DNA from: Flabesymbios commensalis
Taxonomy: Eukaryota > Annelida > Polychaeta > Terebellida > Flabelligeridae
Direction of reading: 5' to 3'
NCBI GenBank assembly: GCA_964017125.1
Contig: OZ024902.1
Location: 99,974,796 to 100,038,795 of the forward strand
DNA: 64,000 nucleotides
The notes beneath the pieces are model-generated. The model saw only the letters and a list, made by a program, of their open reading frames with translations. It did not search any database and was not told where the DNA came from. Below, piece by piece: positions 46,550 through 58,597 of this stretch (positions within the stretch are counted from its first letter, which is position 1; each line of letters opens with the position of its first letter). The translations under genes and the position numbers were made by a program.

Positions 46550-46820
46550 ACGGACGGGGTTCGGTTCCCGGTCTCGGCGGTTTGAAAGAAACAAAAAATG
46601 TTTCTTCCCCATCCACGTGTGAAAGTCAATATTGTGGGGAGCCTCCGTGACCGAGAGGTAGCGTGCTCGACCTCAGACCGCCAGGGCTCGAATTTCGAAT
46701 CCTTGTGTCTGGAGGACAGTATCATCTCATTCATCTCACCATCCTCAGGAGGTTCTCCTGGCCCAGTTTAGCCTATATGTGCACAAAGGTGTCCTAAAGC
46801 CCGATTCATTTCATTTTTAT
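46550..46820 (+). mobile_element. Dimeric tRNA-derived SINE, truncated first head
   Basis: Begins near GGGGTTCGGTTCCCGGTC (B-box of head 1), then the linker, CACGTGTGAAAGTC, a second head with ACCGAGAGGTAGCGTGCTC and GGGCTCGAATTTCGAATCC, and a CATTTCATTTTT tail. Confidence 0.85.
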
Positions 46821-46834
46821 ATCAGACGGAAAAT

Positions 46835-47372
46835 ACCGAGACCGTCCCGTGACGATCGCCCGACGATGCCCATGCAGTACGGTATATGGCGGTATATCAG
46901 ACGGAAAATACCGAGGCAGGAGCCGTGCACCGAGACAGCCACGTGCCAGTCAAGTTACCAGCGCTTGACGGGTCTTTTTTAAAACACCATAATTTAGACA
47001 CATTTAAAAAGGACTTCTAGGATAGAATCTTTAGGTAAAATTGGTGGTCGGGGATGGAGGGGCGCCCAAAAATAGTAGTTTTTCATCTTTTAATTTTTTT
47101 AAATCTAAACTAAAAGACGGGATGGTCTGGGGCCTCCAAATGGTTTTCCTTCTTTTAGTTTTTTTTAATCTAACTAAATACGGTACATACCGAGACAGCC
47201 ACGTGCCAGTGTCAATTTTGCATAACCTTGATTATAGGGTCTTTTTTAAAGCACTATAATTTAGACACATTTGAAAAGGGTCGGTGGTCGGGGTAGGAGG
47301 TGGCGACCAAAATAGTAGTTTTCTGTCTTTTAGTTTTTTTCAATCTCAACTAAAAGACGCGATGGTTTGGGG
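46835..47372. repeat. Tandem duplication (~250 bp) with ACCGAGACAGCCACGTGCCA
   Basis: ACCGAGACAGCCACGTGCCA, GGGTCTTTTTTAAAACACCA, TAATTTAGACACATTT and AATAGTAGTTTTTC run from about 46,930 to 47,140 and again from about 47,188 to 47,372. A shorter duplication, TATCAGACGGAAAATACCGA, occurs at 46,821 and 46,893. Confidence 0.7.
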
Positions 47373-47412
47373 TAACTGTCTCGGGACTGCCTCGGTTCTG
47401 TCACGGGACTGT

Positions 47413-47540
47413 CACCTATTTGATCTGGCTTTCACACCCTAGCTCACCAGTAGCCCGGCTCCCTGTTGACGAACCTGCTTTGGCCTCGATTATGACATGG
47501 TCGCACTAAGAATTTGTCCGCCTCTGAGCTCGGTCCGCTG
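47413..47540 (+). mobile_element. LINE 3'UTR fragment (copy of the LINE at 51.5-52.2 kb)
   Basis: TATTTGATCTGGCTTTCACA, CAGTAGCCCGGCTCCCTGTT and ATTATGACATGGTCGC through GAGCTCGGTCCGCTGAGG align with 51938-52203. Both ends are truncated. It lacks the palindrome present in the other copy. Confidence 0.8.
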
Positions 47541-48720
47541 AGGAAATACCGCCATAGAGATGTGGCATGATTCCCGTGGAGACATGTGCTGACCCAGTAT
47601 ATTGGTCTGGACCAGGTTCGACCAGACCGTCTTCCAGCTATATGGATAGCTTACGGCATTCATCTGGCTTTGCCGGACTTGAGACGGACGTAGCAAGTGG
47701 AAAGAGAGGATGCTGCCCCAAAGAGACGGGATAAGTGGCATTGCTGAAGCAAATTGCTACAGGCCGTGGCTCGCTGCTTGTCGATACAGCTGTACAGTTC
47801 TTGACGGCAAGCTGACTGGGGGCTGCCAACACTGCAGACATCCCGACGGCTAGTCCCAATTCTGCCCCCTGTCGTTCAACTGGTGCTGAAATCTAGGTAT
47901 TAGACGGCTAGATCCGGGCTTAATTTTGTGCAGAGAGAGTGAAGTAGTGGACTCATTGTGAGGCTAGCCAGGGTGTCTGCCGTCTGGTAGTGTCTGCCCT
48001 GCCCTGCCCGGCCATGCCCATCTAGCCCTGCCCAATCCACTAATGTAGTAGTTAGGGCGGACAGACGGGTGGTGGCGGCTGACGATGCCGTCCTGTCTGA
48101 CCACCCGCCAGGATGCCCCACCTGCCATGCCCCCCTTATTCACCTCAACCAGCACTACCTGCTTCTTTAGTTGGCCATAATCAAATGCCTATCCCAGTGA
48201 CATTTGCTGGCGCTTAGCTGTTAACAAGTGGTCTGCTTGCAGGTCTATACTTGATACAGAACCAGGATTTGCCTGTGGTATTTATTGGTATTAGTTATGC
48301 ACATTATTGGAAATGCATAATAGTATTATGCATGTGTGTGTGTAATATGTGTGTCAACTCCTACTATACCGACCATTTTGCCATTGATGGAATAACTTCA
48401 TATTTTGCACAAGCATAGGCTTTGACACGAGAGTAGCCAATGGGCAATTACCATGACATTTTAATTAACCTACTAGTAGCGCTTCTGTTAAACACAAGAT
48501 GTTGAACCATTGTTCATCGGGCCCAGCAAACAAGATACATACACGTTACCGGGTGTGTGCTGATGGTCACGTAGCCTAGGCCACACGCCTCTTAGAGGAG
48601 CAAATATTGATGTGAGCGACAGGTTATCTAATTAATGCAATCGAAATAGTAAAGCTCATCAAACACAATATCCTTCATTTCATGATTTTATGTTACGGTA
48701 AATTAAGTAATTCTGACCTT
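47541..48720. other. Non-coding DNA, GC-richer patch, no gene seen
   Basis: 47,980-48,130 is GC-rich (CCCTGCCCTGCCCGGCC). The stretch AATTGGTCTG..CCAGGT near 23,718 and 47,603 is similar in both places, hinting at a shared decayed repeat. A half palindrome with CCCAGCAAACAAGATACAT lies near 48,521-48,541. Confidence 0.35.
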
Positions 48721-48732
48721 GTTCGGGGAACG

Positions 48733-48939
48733 AAATGAAATGAAATGAATCGGTCTTTAGGCCAGCTTTGTGCACATATAGGCTAAACTGGGCCAGGAAA
48801 ACCCCCTGAGGATGGTGAGATGATTGAGATGACACTGTCCTCCAGACACAGGATTCGAGATTCGAGCCCTGGCGGTCTGAGGCCGAGCACGCTACCTCTC
48901 GGTCACGGAGGCTCCCCACAATACTGACTTTCACACGTG
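48733..48939 (-). mobile_element. tRNA-derived SINE with 12-bp target site duplication
   Basis: Flanked by the direct repeat GTTCGGGGAACG (48721-48732 and 48940-48951). On the minus strand it starts CACGTGTGAAAGTCAGTATT, carries ACCGAGAGGTAGCGTGCTC and GGGCTCGAATCTCGAATC, and ends CATTTCATTTCATTT. The target duplication fixes both ends and shows that the second head plus tail can move as a unit of 207 bp. Confidence 0.9.
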
Positions 48940-48951
48940 GTTCGGGGAACG

Positions 48952-50528
48952 ATGTGTATTATATCAATGTTTTAATTTTCATGCATTATTTCAGTCAACT
49001 TTATTTTATATCGGATAATACAACACACTTCTAAGTTTTTGTTTGCATCATAAAAGCAAAGACGACACGCTGACCAATGTCCTGTTATGTGGGCCCACCG
49101 TCAGCGACGCTTGTCCAACATTGGGTCGTAATGCTGCGCAGGAAACGGCACATACCTGTCGTAAATACGTAAATCCGATACAGCATATTTCGAATTTCAG
49201 CTGTCAGGCTTTTGCTGTTCAGTAGAGTCATTAAGAGGGAGAAAAACAGGGAGATAAAAGCCGACTTTGAACTGGTTATTTTTCTGTGAAGTCTGTGTAG
49301 GGAGGTTAGGGTGATGTATGATTGTGATTAGTGCACACCACACGCTCCCATCTGTACACACACCTACCATTATAATATATACGATCTCAGCACGTGTTCC
49401 CTTTGAAAACCTGCGTGTTTTCTCTAGATTCAAGATAAATTTATACTTTGGAATTTTAGAGGATACTTGATGCTTGTTTTTTTGTGGAGCAGCGTTGCGT
49501 ATTGGACAAAAACTGTTAACACATCTCAGACATCTTGACAACTAAAGGGCTCCCCATCAAGTGAATGTACGTGGTTTTATTTCGCTTCCAAGACGTTTTG
49601 AGTATATTGCGACAAAAGAAAAAACCCTAAGTTGGAACTGTGCCGTAGTCTTTTCGAAATCTGTTCAAGTGTTTTTTATACTGAACAGTACTATTGTAAC
49701 TTATGTTAATCGGCTTTGCAATCCAAGCTACTTCTGCTGATTCGGTTCGGCTATGGACAAAGTAACATGGAATCGAATCCCAAATGGATTAGATGCTAAC
49801 TATTGTTCAGCGTGCCTTGGTATCCATGGTACTGTGCACTATACAAACATATATATTATTCCAAAAGGTGTACGCGCGCAGAGTACCGACTTTGCTCTTC
49901 TAGTCTCGACACTGCCACAATAAAAAAGTAACCTATGATACCTTGGATGGTGCTGCTTCAGCGTGGCAGCCGTTTATTTCACAAATATGCACGCTTCAGT
50001 AATCTTCGGAAGCCCCATATCTGGAGAAAACACGAGCGTTTTACGTTTTAACTCGACAGGTCTTTTGTGGAGCTAAGAACGGCACAAGCATTGACATTAG
50101 CATAAGAATGCAGAGAATGGTCCTCTATACACACAAGTGTAACACCCTGTTGATTTTCAACTTCATGAATGTCTCCTCATTCTCCGACATTTAACCCTGC
50201 GGTTTCCGAAAAGACGCTAATATGTTTATAATTCAGCTGACGCTGAACGTTACATTGAGTTTTTGGTGGGGCACGGTCCAGACGTTGCTTCAACCCTGTT
50301 CCAATGTATATAGGTCATGGGCTGTTGTACATGCATAGACAACAGTGTTACCTGTTTTATTAAAATTCAACATCATAAGCGTATAATATAGTTTAGTTTA
50401 AAGTGGTAAATTCAACCCGTACTGTTTCTCCCTCCCGTCACTCTCCTCGACCCCTCCCGTCACTGCTCCCCAGTCAAGCGTTTCACAATTATTTATGGGG
50501 TACGACCAGAAGGTTGTGTGTGACACCC
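48952..50528. other. Non-coding DNA, nothing recognised beyond a decayed palindrome
   Basis: 49,069-49,128 (GACCAATGTCC to GTCCAACATTGGGTC) is a diverged member of the palindrome family. No exon supported. Confidence 0.4.
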
Positions 50529-50633
50529 CAGCAAACACGATACGTTAAACCAATGCCGATTTAATGTTGGGCCGACGTCAGAGACGGCGGGCCAACATTA
50601 AATTGGCATTGGTTTGACGTATCGTGTTTGCTG
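50529..50633. mobile_element. 105-bp palindromic element, CAGCAAACACGATACGTTAA ends
   Basis: CAGCAAACACGATACGTTAA mirrors TTGACGTATCGTGTTTGCTG almost perfectly. The core is ATTTAATGTTGGGCC, a spacer and GGCCAACATTAAAT. The same length as the element at 33425-33529. Confidence 0.88.
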
Positions 50634-51490
50634 ACACTCTTGTTAGATGTGTCCATAAAAAGTGTAGAAAAACTACACGCTTCTATAAACTACACCACCC
50701 GAAGTAGAACATATATTGACACTGTGCAGTGTTGACATGGTAGATAAATGTCTTTATAATTACTGGTGCGTGTTGTAGGTGTGTGTGTGTCTAGGAGTTT
50801 AAATGATATCAGTTACATTATTACATACATTATCATCTATATAGGCAGTGTTTGTTGGAGAATCATATCCTCAATGAGGGTTTTTACCATTTATTATACC
50901 TGTATGGTTAGGGTATCTATGTTATCCTGAATGAGGGTTTACCATTGTGACACCCCAGCAAACAAGATACGTTATTAAACCTGTAAAGTTACGTTTATCT
51001 CAAATAAGTGTTCACCATTTATTATACCTGTATGGACAGGGTATCTAAGTTTATCCTGAATGGGGGTTTACCATTTACTAGTATCTGTTTATCTTGAATG
51101 AGGGTTCACCATTTACTATACCTGTATGGTCAGGGTATCTACGTTTATCCCAGTTAGAAGGATCTCGCCCTCCACTACGTTCCGGGCTAGAAAGCAGCAT
51201 GTATCTGAAATGTAAGATAGCATCGTCACAAATGGTTAAAATGGCCGAAATACTTTTCAGGAGGTGTTTTAAAAATGCTCTCACACAAAAAATAACTGAG
51301 CGAATGTTTCAAAATAAGCTGAGTGGCTTCATAAATAAAAGGTCAGTAAGCTAGGTGAAGTCAATTAAAATGTATTTACCAGTAAAGTTAAGGTATCTGT
51401 TATCATAAATGAGGGTTCACCATTTATCATACCTGTATGGTTAGGTTATCTATGTTTATCCTGAATGAGGGTTTACCATTTATTATATCC

Positions 51491-52244
51491 TCAGATCTTG
51501 CCAAGCAAATTACAGTGGTACTGGTCAGTAGCAAGTTAGATTATTGTAACTCACTTTTTCACAATATGCCAGAAAAGGATATCGCTAGATTAATTTACAA
51601 CGTGTTCAGAATTGCCTTGCAAGAGTGGTAACCAAGGCCCCACGTTTTAGTCTTTCCGTTCCTATTATAATGCGATTACATTTCGCATTCATTTTAAAGT
51701 ATGCTCAATAACTTTCCGAACCCTAATAGACAACCAACCTGCAAATCTGGGTGACTTACTTGTTCTGCCGAAATGCTCAAAATATCTACGCTCCACAAAT
51801 TACTCCTATTAAAACTAAAACTGGGTCAAGAGCTTTCTCTACATCTGGCCCAGCCTTATGGAATGATCTGCCTTTGCCAATACCTAATTAATGCCGAAAC
51901 AATGTTAACATTTCGGAAATTACTTAAATCCCGACTATTTGATCTGGCTTTCACACCTTACACTCTAAACAATATAGGTTCTCCAGCAGGAACCATTCAG
52001 TACTACTACCATGCAACCCCGAGCCCTTCCATGGTTCTCCTGGGGTTGCATGGTAATAGTACTGAAGGGTTCTTTTCAATGAACCTATATTGTTTAGACT
52101 AGCTCCTCAGTAGCCCGGCTCCCTGTTGACGAGCCTGCTTTGGCGTCGATTATGACATGATCGCGCTAAGAATTTATCCGCCTCTTGAGCTCGGTCCGCT
52201 GAGGACATAGGGCAGACGCTATAAAAAATTATTGATTGATTGAT
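51491..52244 (+). mobile_element. 5'-truncated LINE: end of reverse transcriptase ORF plus 3'UTR (CR1/L2-like)
   Basis: Conceptual translation shows VLVSSKLDYCNSLFHNMPEK, then in a shifted frame LQRVQNCLARVVTKAPRF, and later TKTGSRAFSTSGPALWNDLP and FRKLLKSRLFDLAF. This is the characteristic C-terminal block of CR1/L2-type reverse transcriptases (LDYCNSLL, RLQRVQNAAARLV, RAFSVAAPRLWNSLP). At least two frameshifts break it. The 3'UTR contains GCCCGGCTCCCTGTTGACGA and ends in (ATTG)n repeats, a common 3' end for these LINEs. A palindrome is inserted at 51964-52098. Confidence 0.85.
51964..52098. mobile_element. Foldback MITE nested in the LINE 3'UTR
   Basis: TCTAAACAATATAGGTTC mirrors GAACCTATATTGTTTAGA, and the inner arms also pair (TACTACCATGCAACCCC with GGGGTTGCATGGTAATA). 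It is absent from the LINE copy at 47.4 kb, where CACACCCTAGCTC is continuous, so it is a true insertion. Confidence 0.88.
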
Positions 52245-52540
52245 GGTTAGGTTCTTTATGTTTATCCTGAATGAGGGTTTACCATTTGTTACATCTGATA
52301 TTATTACCTCAACTATATAGGAGGATTTACCATAAATTATACCCAGGTATATTGTCACGGTATCTATGTTTATCATGAATGAGTGTTTACCATTTGTTAT
52401 ATCTGCATAGTTACTACCCTAATTATATAGGAGGGTTCACCATTTATTGTACCTGTATAGTTAAGGTATCATGTTTATCCTGAATGAGGGTTTACCATGT
52501 ATTATACCCGTATATTTAGGGTATCTATGTTTTTTTGCTA

Positions 52541-53229
52541 CTGAACTACCTGTCCGATAATAGGCATAAGTGGTGCTTGACCTGTTGACACAAAACTACC
52601 ATCTTGTATCATGTGTATCCTGTGTAGAACCTGCATTCATTTCCAGCATGCACTGGCTCATCCTCTCCCAACAAGATGGGACAAGTTGATCACACTGCTC
52701 TATTAAATCAACTCTTCCAATTCTCTATTGAACCAACTCAAGATTTGCTCTGTTCTATGACAATATACAACTAATGCTAGATAATCATATTTGCTGCAGA
52801 TCTGTTCACAGTCATTATATAGGTATTTTCACCATAATTCATATATTTTTATGACCGTTTGCCGATTCAGTGGCGTCAGATTATTTTGAAAGTGGGGGGG
52901 GGGGGGTCAAACGTGAATTTGTGTGACTTCCTTGCGAGCGATTGTTCTCTAATTTAGTTGTGTCTTTATGTCTCTGTCTTCTCAGCTTAATTTTAAAGCA
53001 CATTACAGAGTTTTTGTGGGCTCTTAATTACTTATGTTTATTCATGCAATTCCCAATTAGAAAAGGGAAATTAAATAATAAAATACATAATACCAGAACA
53101 CACTTCGGCACATCCCATCATCCTCAAAACAGTATTGGGTTGCCTAATTATTGTAATGAGATCAGACAATTTTCTATAACCGTACGTACCAATGAAAAAA
53201 AAATCTCTAAATTTATTTAAAAATACCAA
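52541..53229. other. Non-coding DNA, nothing recognised
   Basis: A 92-codon open frame (52942-53220) lacks motifs. A poly-G tract lies at ~52897. Confidence 0.4.
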
Positions 53230-53782
53230 TATTGGAATATCAGCTTATGCTGACATTCAATTTTGAAATATAAAGGTATATATAGCCTACTAATCACAAG
53301 TAAAAATAAAAAAAATCAGAAAACAATTTCAATGCACTGAAAAAGACAACAAGTTTTATTTCCAGGTTGTATATTGCCATGTAAGCAAAACAGTCTGCAG
53401 TACGTATACAAACCTTTATACCACAAATTCCCACATCTCAAACGGTGGGATCAAAGCCTACTCCACTCCAGGGCACATGAAAGCAGAGACCGTTAATTAG
53501 TGTTTTATAGTCAGGACCTGGGGGGATTCGCCAACAGCACTGTTTGTCTGCCCAACGCTGGGCCGACGGCAGCAACATGTGGCCCAATGCTGTGGAAACA
53601 TTCAGCCATCCTTTACGTATACAAAATAGTTTGTTTAGATTTTTATTAGATTCATAGAAATGTTGATAAAAAAATAATTTTAAAAAGTCTAAAAAAGCTG
53701 AAAAAAATAAAATCATTATCTGTGGGATAAACTACTTGATTAAAAATATAAAACCAAACTTGATGTCATCCCTCGGGGTCCT
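53230..53782. mobile_element. Diverged third copy of the AGCTGCYCC TTAA MITE
   Basis: GCACTGAAAAAGACAACAAG, CTGTGGGATAAACTAC and TTGATGTCATC align with 45013-45539. The right end is CGGGGTCCT before TTAA (53783-53786). The left end is decayed. It carries a nested palindrome at 53535-53592 (CAGCACTG to CCCAATGCTG). Confidence 0.65.
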
Positions 53783-53786
53783 TTAA

Positions 53787-56700
53787 GTTACGAAGAAAAA
53801 TGTCATTGTAGAAGGTTGATTTTGTCGGACAGGGGGTAGCTGGGTTTAGACTATTTGCGCTCCTTTGCGTTGAACTTTAATAAATAGAAGTCAGGAATTT
53901 TTTTATCAAAAACCTGGATTGGCAAGAAAAAAACACTTTACCTTAAAATAAATAAGGCATAGTCACAAAAAGTCTATAATTTTGTCATATAAGTCGCCCA
54001 ACATGACTCAACTTGAACCATGAAAATCTTGGGTACATACCCCCGGTGCCCCTTTCTTGAGATCATGGATATGCCTCTGACTTTTGCCCACTTCACACCC
54101 GATTTAATTCGGTCATAAAAACTTTCCGTTTTAGTCATGACTTTCATGTTGCATTTGCAAAACGTTGTTGCTACTTGAAACACTATTGAAAGAGGTCAGC
54201 TGACATGTTACTGTTAGTTTAATCTATATGCCTACCGTACGTGAAAGCGAGGACGAGTGAAAGATTTCAATTTTTATGCTATTACTTTCAAGCGCCTTTT
54301 TCCAACATATGTCAAAGTATCAATCGGTTTTAGTCAAATAAAAGATTTTTTACGTCATGACAAACTGACTTTTTCCATCAGTCAATAAAAGTGGGGGGGG
54401 CAATTGCCCCCCCCCCCCGGTTCTGACGCCACTGCGATTCATACTTTCACCAGCACACCGCAGCAGTACACATGTAGACCCAAGCAAGAACTTTCAACCT
54501 TGAACTGTTAAATATTTCTAAATGGGCTTGGAATGTCAGCTTATATTTTGAATAAGATATATATTGCTCGGGACAGTGTTCAATATCTTCACTAAAGACA
54601 CGACTATTTTTATTATAATAATGTAGCGTATACAGTATACTTAGCGTATACCCTGTATACAGTATCGTCCTGCCTGTAGTATAAGTATATACAGTATACG
54701 TGTAGAGAGTACCTCCCGCGGGCCAGCCCTTTGCCGTGAAATATGCACGGCAGCGGCCAAATACGACGCCCGGTGCCGCCGTGTCTACTCCAAAGTGGTT
54801 CAAGTTTCCAAACAGTCGAGTTGCTGCTAGGGTACTCCACTCACTCACTCACTCAAGCCGTCTGTCCTCCCTAGTGCACCAACACTGCTGAGAATAGGCC
54901 CGGGGCATCAAAAATAAATTTTTATTCACTTGTATACGGGAAGCTGGCGATATAAGATCAAATGGACATAAACACTTTTTGCTATTAATTTGTTGTTCTC
55001 ATCTCTTCCATCGAAGTTGTTTTAGTTTCCTATACGGGGTTGACAGGTTGAGTTGTTATTTCTTGGGAGCATTTTTGAGGAGACGTTACGATCGCCTGAG
55101 ATATGTAGTGCGGGTTGATTCCAGATCAATCTGTAGCCATTGACAACCAGGTAGATAACAGTTGACGTTCACTGTCCTCACTCTCCTCACTCTTAACGCG
55201 CTACTCAACCTGTGTTGACAGTTCAAGAAAATTCTTTGACAGTTCTTTGGCCCGCTGACAACTCGTAAAGTTCGTAAAGTACTGAGTAGACACATACTCG
55301 GTTCTCTCTATCTATATCGTGCGCAAGAGATATATCTTTGGCACATTCAGTTATATGGTTTTGTTTCAGCTAAAATGATCCATTTAATGATCAACCTGAT
55401 TCATTTCGTAGTGTATATAGGTACATTAGTATAGGCCTATAGATATAAACACTATTATTTTATTAGCAAAACCATACATGAACAAAATATTCGTATGGCC
55501 GGTATATGAACGTTCCGACCCGATTAAACTAAACCGAGCTGGTAAGTTTTTATATCAACCACTTGTGGGGGGTTTGTAGTCACTCACATTGATTCGCGTT
55601 ACTTGACGTACATTGTATCAATGACATCCTTGAAACCTTTTCGACTCCATTCAGCTCAAGCCTATCAAATATATGTATTAATTTAGTGCCAAAAACAGGT
55701 CACAACTAGTTTTTAAGTAGTAGGCCTTCGCTCTTTATACTTTCAATTTGCCTGACCACAGTTCAAAACACAAAATGTATAGGACATATTTTCAAAAGGA
55801 ACAAAGGGTTAAAATGTATTTCAATACACTGTCATATTTGGTTCCACTGTTCAGACCACGCTCTACTTGCACCTTTCAATATAGTTCGTTAGTTCACTAA
55901 GTCTATTTTATATGTGTACATGCGGATTTCGAAACATTAATTCAGTATTCATTGTGTCGTTTTTTTGTCGTTTTGGCCGGATATTATTCTTACCAAATAA
56001 ATGACGCATTTTGTGCACTGTATGCAATAGATGGGTGCGAAGCATGTGATATAAATAACAATGATAGGATTGATTTATCAATTTCACAATTAAGGACTAC
56101 TAGGGGAATCGGGAGAAGTAAGCTTCACGTATCGCAGCAAATATTAGACATTGGAACAAAATTGTTTCAGTAAATTGGTCCCACCAATATTGAAGCCAAA
56201 TGAAAACGTCCAATCGTGGTGTAGCGGGAAAAAGAAGGAATAGAATTACCTGGATGGTAACAGGTATTAGGGGTATAACAAACTTATACAGCCTCATGTG
56301 CAAAAGAGGTATCCTTGAATACACCCGGAAATACTAGTTTGCTGCAACAGAATTAAACGTTTAATTTTATTAGGATTTGACCAATACAAATCATATAAAC
56401 TTTGTTATAATAAGAGGTTTATATTATTTGAAAATGAAGGGTTTTAATCTAACAAAATGCAAATGAAATGTATGTGCTCATGGCTTATTAGCTTATGTTG
56501 ATCATTCCCCAAGTCAGTCTGTAGATATATTTGGTTATCACCAAATGTGTAGGCTACTAAGTAGAATTAACTGTTTTAAAGAATACCCTGAATTTGCAAT
56601 CCGATGGTATACGAGTGTCACGTGACAGTGAGCCAGCGTGTAAGAAGAATGATGAGATGACTTACGGGAAAAAAATCAGCGATCGGATGTTGGCAGCTTT

Positions 56701-57599
56701 TGCGCGCGGTGAACAAGGGAGTTTGAAAACTAGTGCAGTCAAGCACGGGGCTAAACCACGTGCTTGGACGCAATCGACTCATTGGTCACTTCCCAGACGT
56801 CATTAACAGTGTTAATTTGCCTTGGGAAAAGACCAACAAAACAACTGGTGAAATATGGAGTTCACTAATCACAGATAATAATTTTAATGTACCATGCATA
56901 TTGAAGTTTCAAGTTCTATAGCCTGGTATTGGAAATTATGTTAAATTGCATAAATAATCAGTAGGGCTTATCTCAGCAGTTCTACATCGCTATAAATGAG
57001 GGGTAAAACATACAGTTATTTTATTTCAACTAGTAAACATAATTCACATATTTTTTTCTTGAAGGTTGGACACACGATTATTTCGTACTTTTTTTAAAAT
57101 TATTTATTTCAGGAAAATCCTGCATCCCCTCTGCGAATTAAATGGCACCCCCCCCATCCCTGTGGTCTAGGTAACCTATCGTGAATGAGGTCCACACACC
57201 CAGTAATATGACTTTGCATCCGGGAGTCAGGAATTCAATTATCATGATAATAAGATAATTAACTTGAGACTTAAAGATGTATTGTACCAAGTCTTGTTTT
57301 GAATGACAAAGCGTCGATAATCTAATAGTGAAGTATGATTCATATAGCATGTATACAAGCAAGGTTGATAATTGTGATATGGCTGTCAGTAGTGACAGTA
57401 TCTCTTAACTAAAGCGAGACTGCCCCATCGTCGGATTAAGTAGGGCCAACTGAACAAACGGTGCCATAACCCCGCTCAAGTACTTGCCTAACGTACTGTT
57501 ACTGTATCTTAGCGTGCCGCCGACTTGAGATTGGCGCCATGCCGCCAATCAAAGGTCTGGTCCGGGTTAAAATTGTCTGCAACGGCACAAAGCTTGCCT
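53787..57599. other. Non-coding DNA; no gene supported
   Basis: C/G tracts lie near 54394-54418. 54,447-54,848 (minus) is open for 133 codons but consists partly of GTATACTGTATAC-type repeats at 54,630-54,705; no motif is recognised. 55,952-56,173 and 56,594-56,806 are short frames without motifs. Confidence 0.4.
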
Positions 57600-58597
57600 A
57601 TGATCCACTGGGGCGAAACTGGATTAGCTAACGCCGGCGTTAGCCTATCCAAGATGGACGCACCGAAAGTGGGTAAGTCAGTTTTCTGCTCTTTTGAGGT
57701 ACTTTAGCAAAATCTTCGGGCCAGCCATTCACCCAGCGTATTTATATGAATGTAAGGGATATTTAGGGAGTATCGGGGTTTGTTAACAACGTAAGAGTTT
57801 GGTGAATTCGACATCCGAAAAAACGCGGAAAGATTGACTAACGCATTTTATAAATAATACAAAGATTGGCTAACGGGATGGATGAGATTGACTAACGTAC
57901 CCTAGGATTAGATAACGCTTATAATTTATCTCATTCCTGAATACATATAATAGGCATATGTATGGTGATTTTTCTAAGAATTAGGCTAACTAGGTATTGT
58001 TCAGAATTAACTAGGTATTAACATCAAACAGTAGACTATAATTATATAGACAGTAGACTATCTTGGTCCGTATTAATGATTTATCCTATATGTTATTGTT
58101 AGATAGATATAATTGAATTCTCTGTAGGGTCTATTGTGTCATAGGCCTCATGGCTCAATTTTAATGACCAATATTCACGGGTGCATGTGCCCTTAAACAA
58201 AATGAATTGGGGGCGCATATGCTATTTGTTATTCTATTTTTTAAATATTTTGACTTGTTTCCCAAATTTAGTTACATGAAGATACATACTGCACACGACT
58301 AAAGAGTTGATATCCCACTTGCGCATCACGACCAAACACCTGAAACTTTAGTTAGCGTTAGTGGCAAAACGCCCTAAACAAAAATATTTACGAGCGCAAC
58401 ACCGAGATTCTAGGTGAGTGCATCTGGGTAAATTGAACCCTGGGCCTACCATTTCAAATAATTTCACCCAACCTCACAGGGCATGACAGGCAGTGACAGA
58501 CAATCAATGTATATACAGGTAGAGATCTGTAGAGAACGGTAACATCCAGGCTACATATGACATCAGACACGATATAGTGCAATGTTAGCAATGTTAA

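Larger units (their letters stand above)
50870..52540. repeat. Minisatellite, ~56-bp unit, interrupted by a LINE
   Basis: The unit runs TTTACCATTTATTATACCTG, TATGGTTAGGGTATCTATGT, TTATCCTGAATGAGGG. Copies lie at 50,870-51,165, 51,380-51,490 and 52,245-52,535, with variation. The LINE at 51491-52244 sits between TATTATA and GGTTAGG of what would be one unit. Confidence 0.85.

Noticed and set aside
54447-54848. 133-codon minus-strand open frame
   Set aside because: No motif recognised; part of it translates GTATAC-type repeats, and codon content changes abruptly along it.
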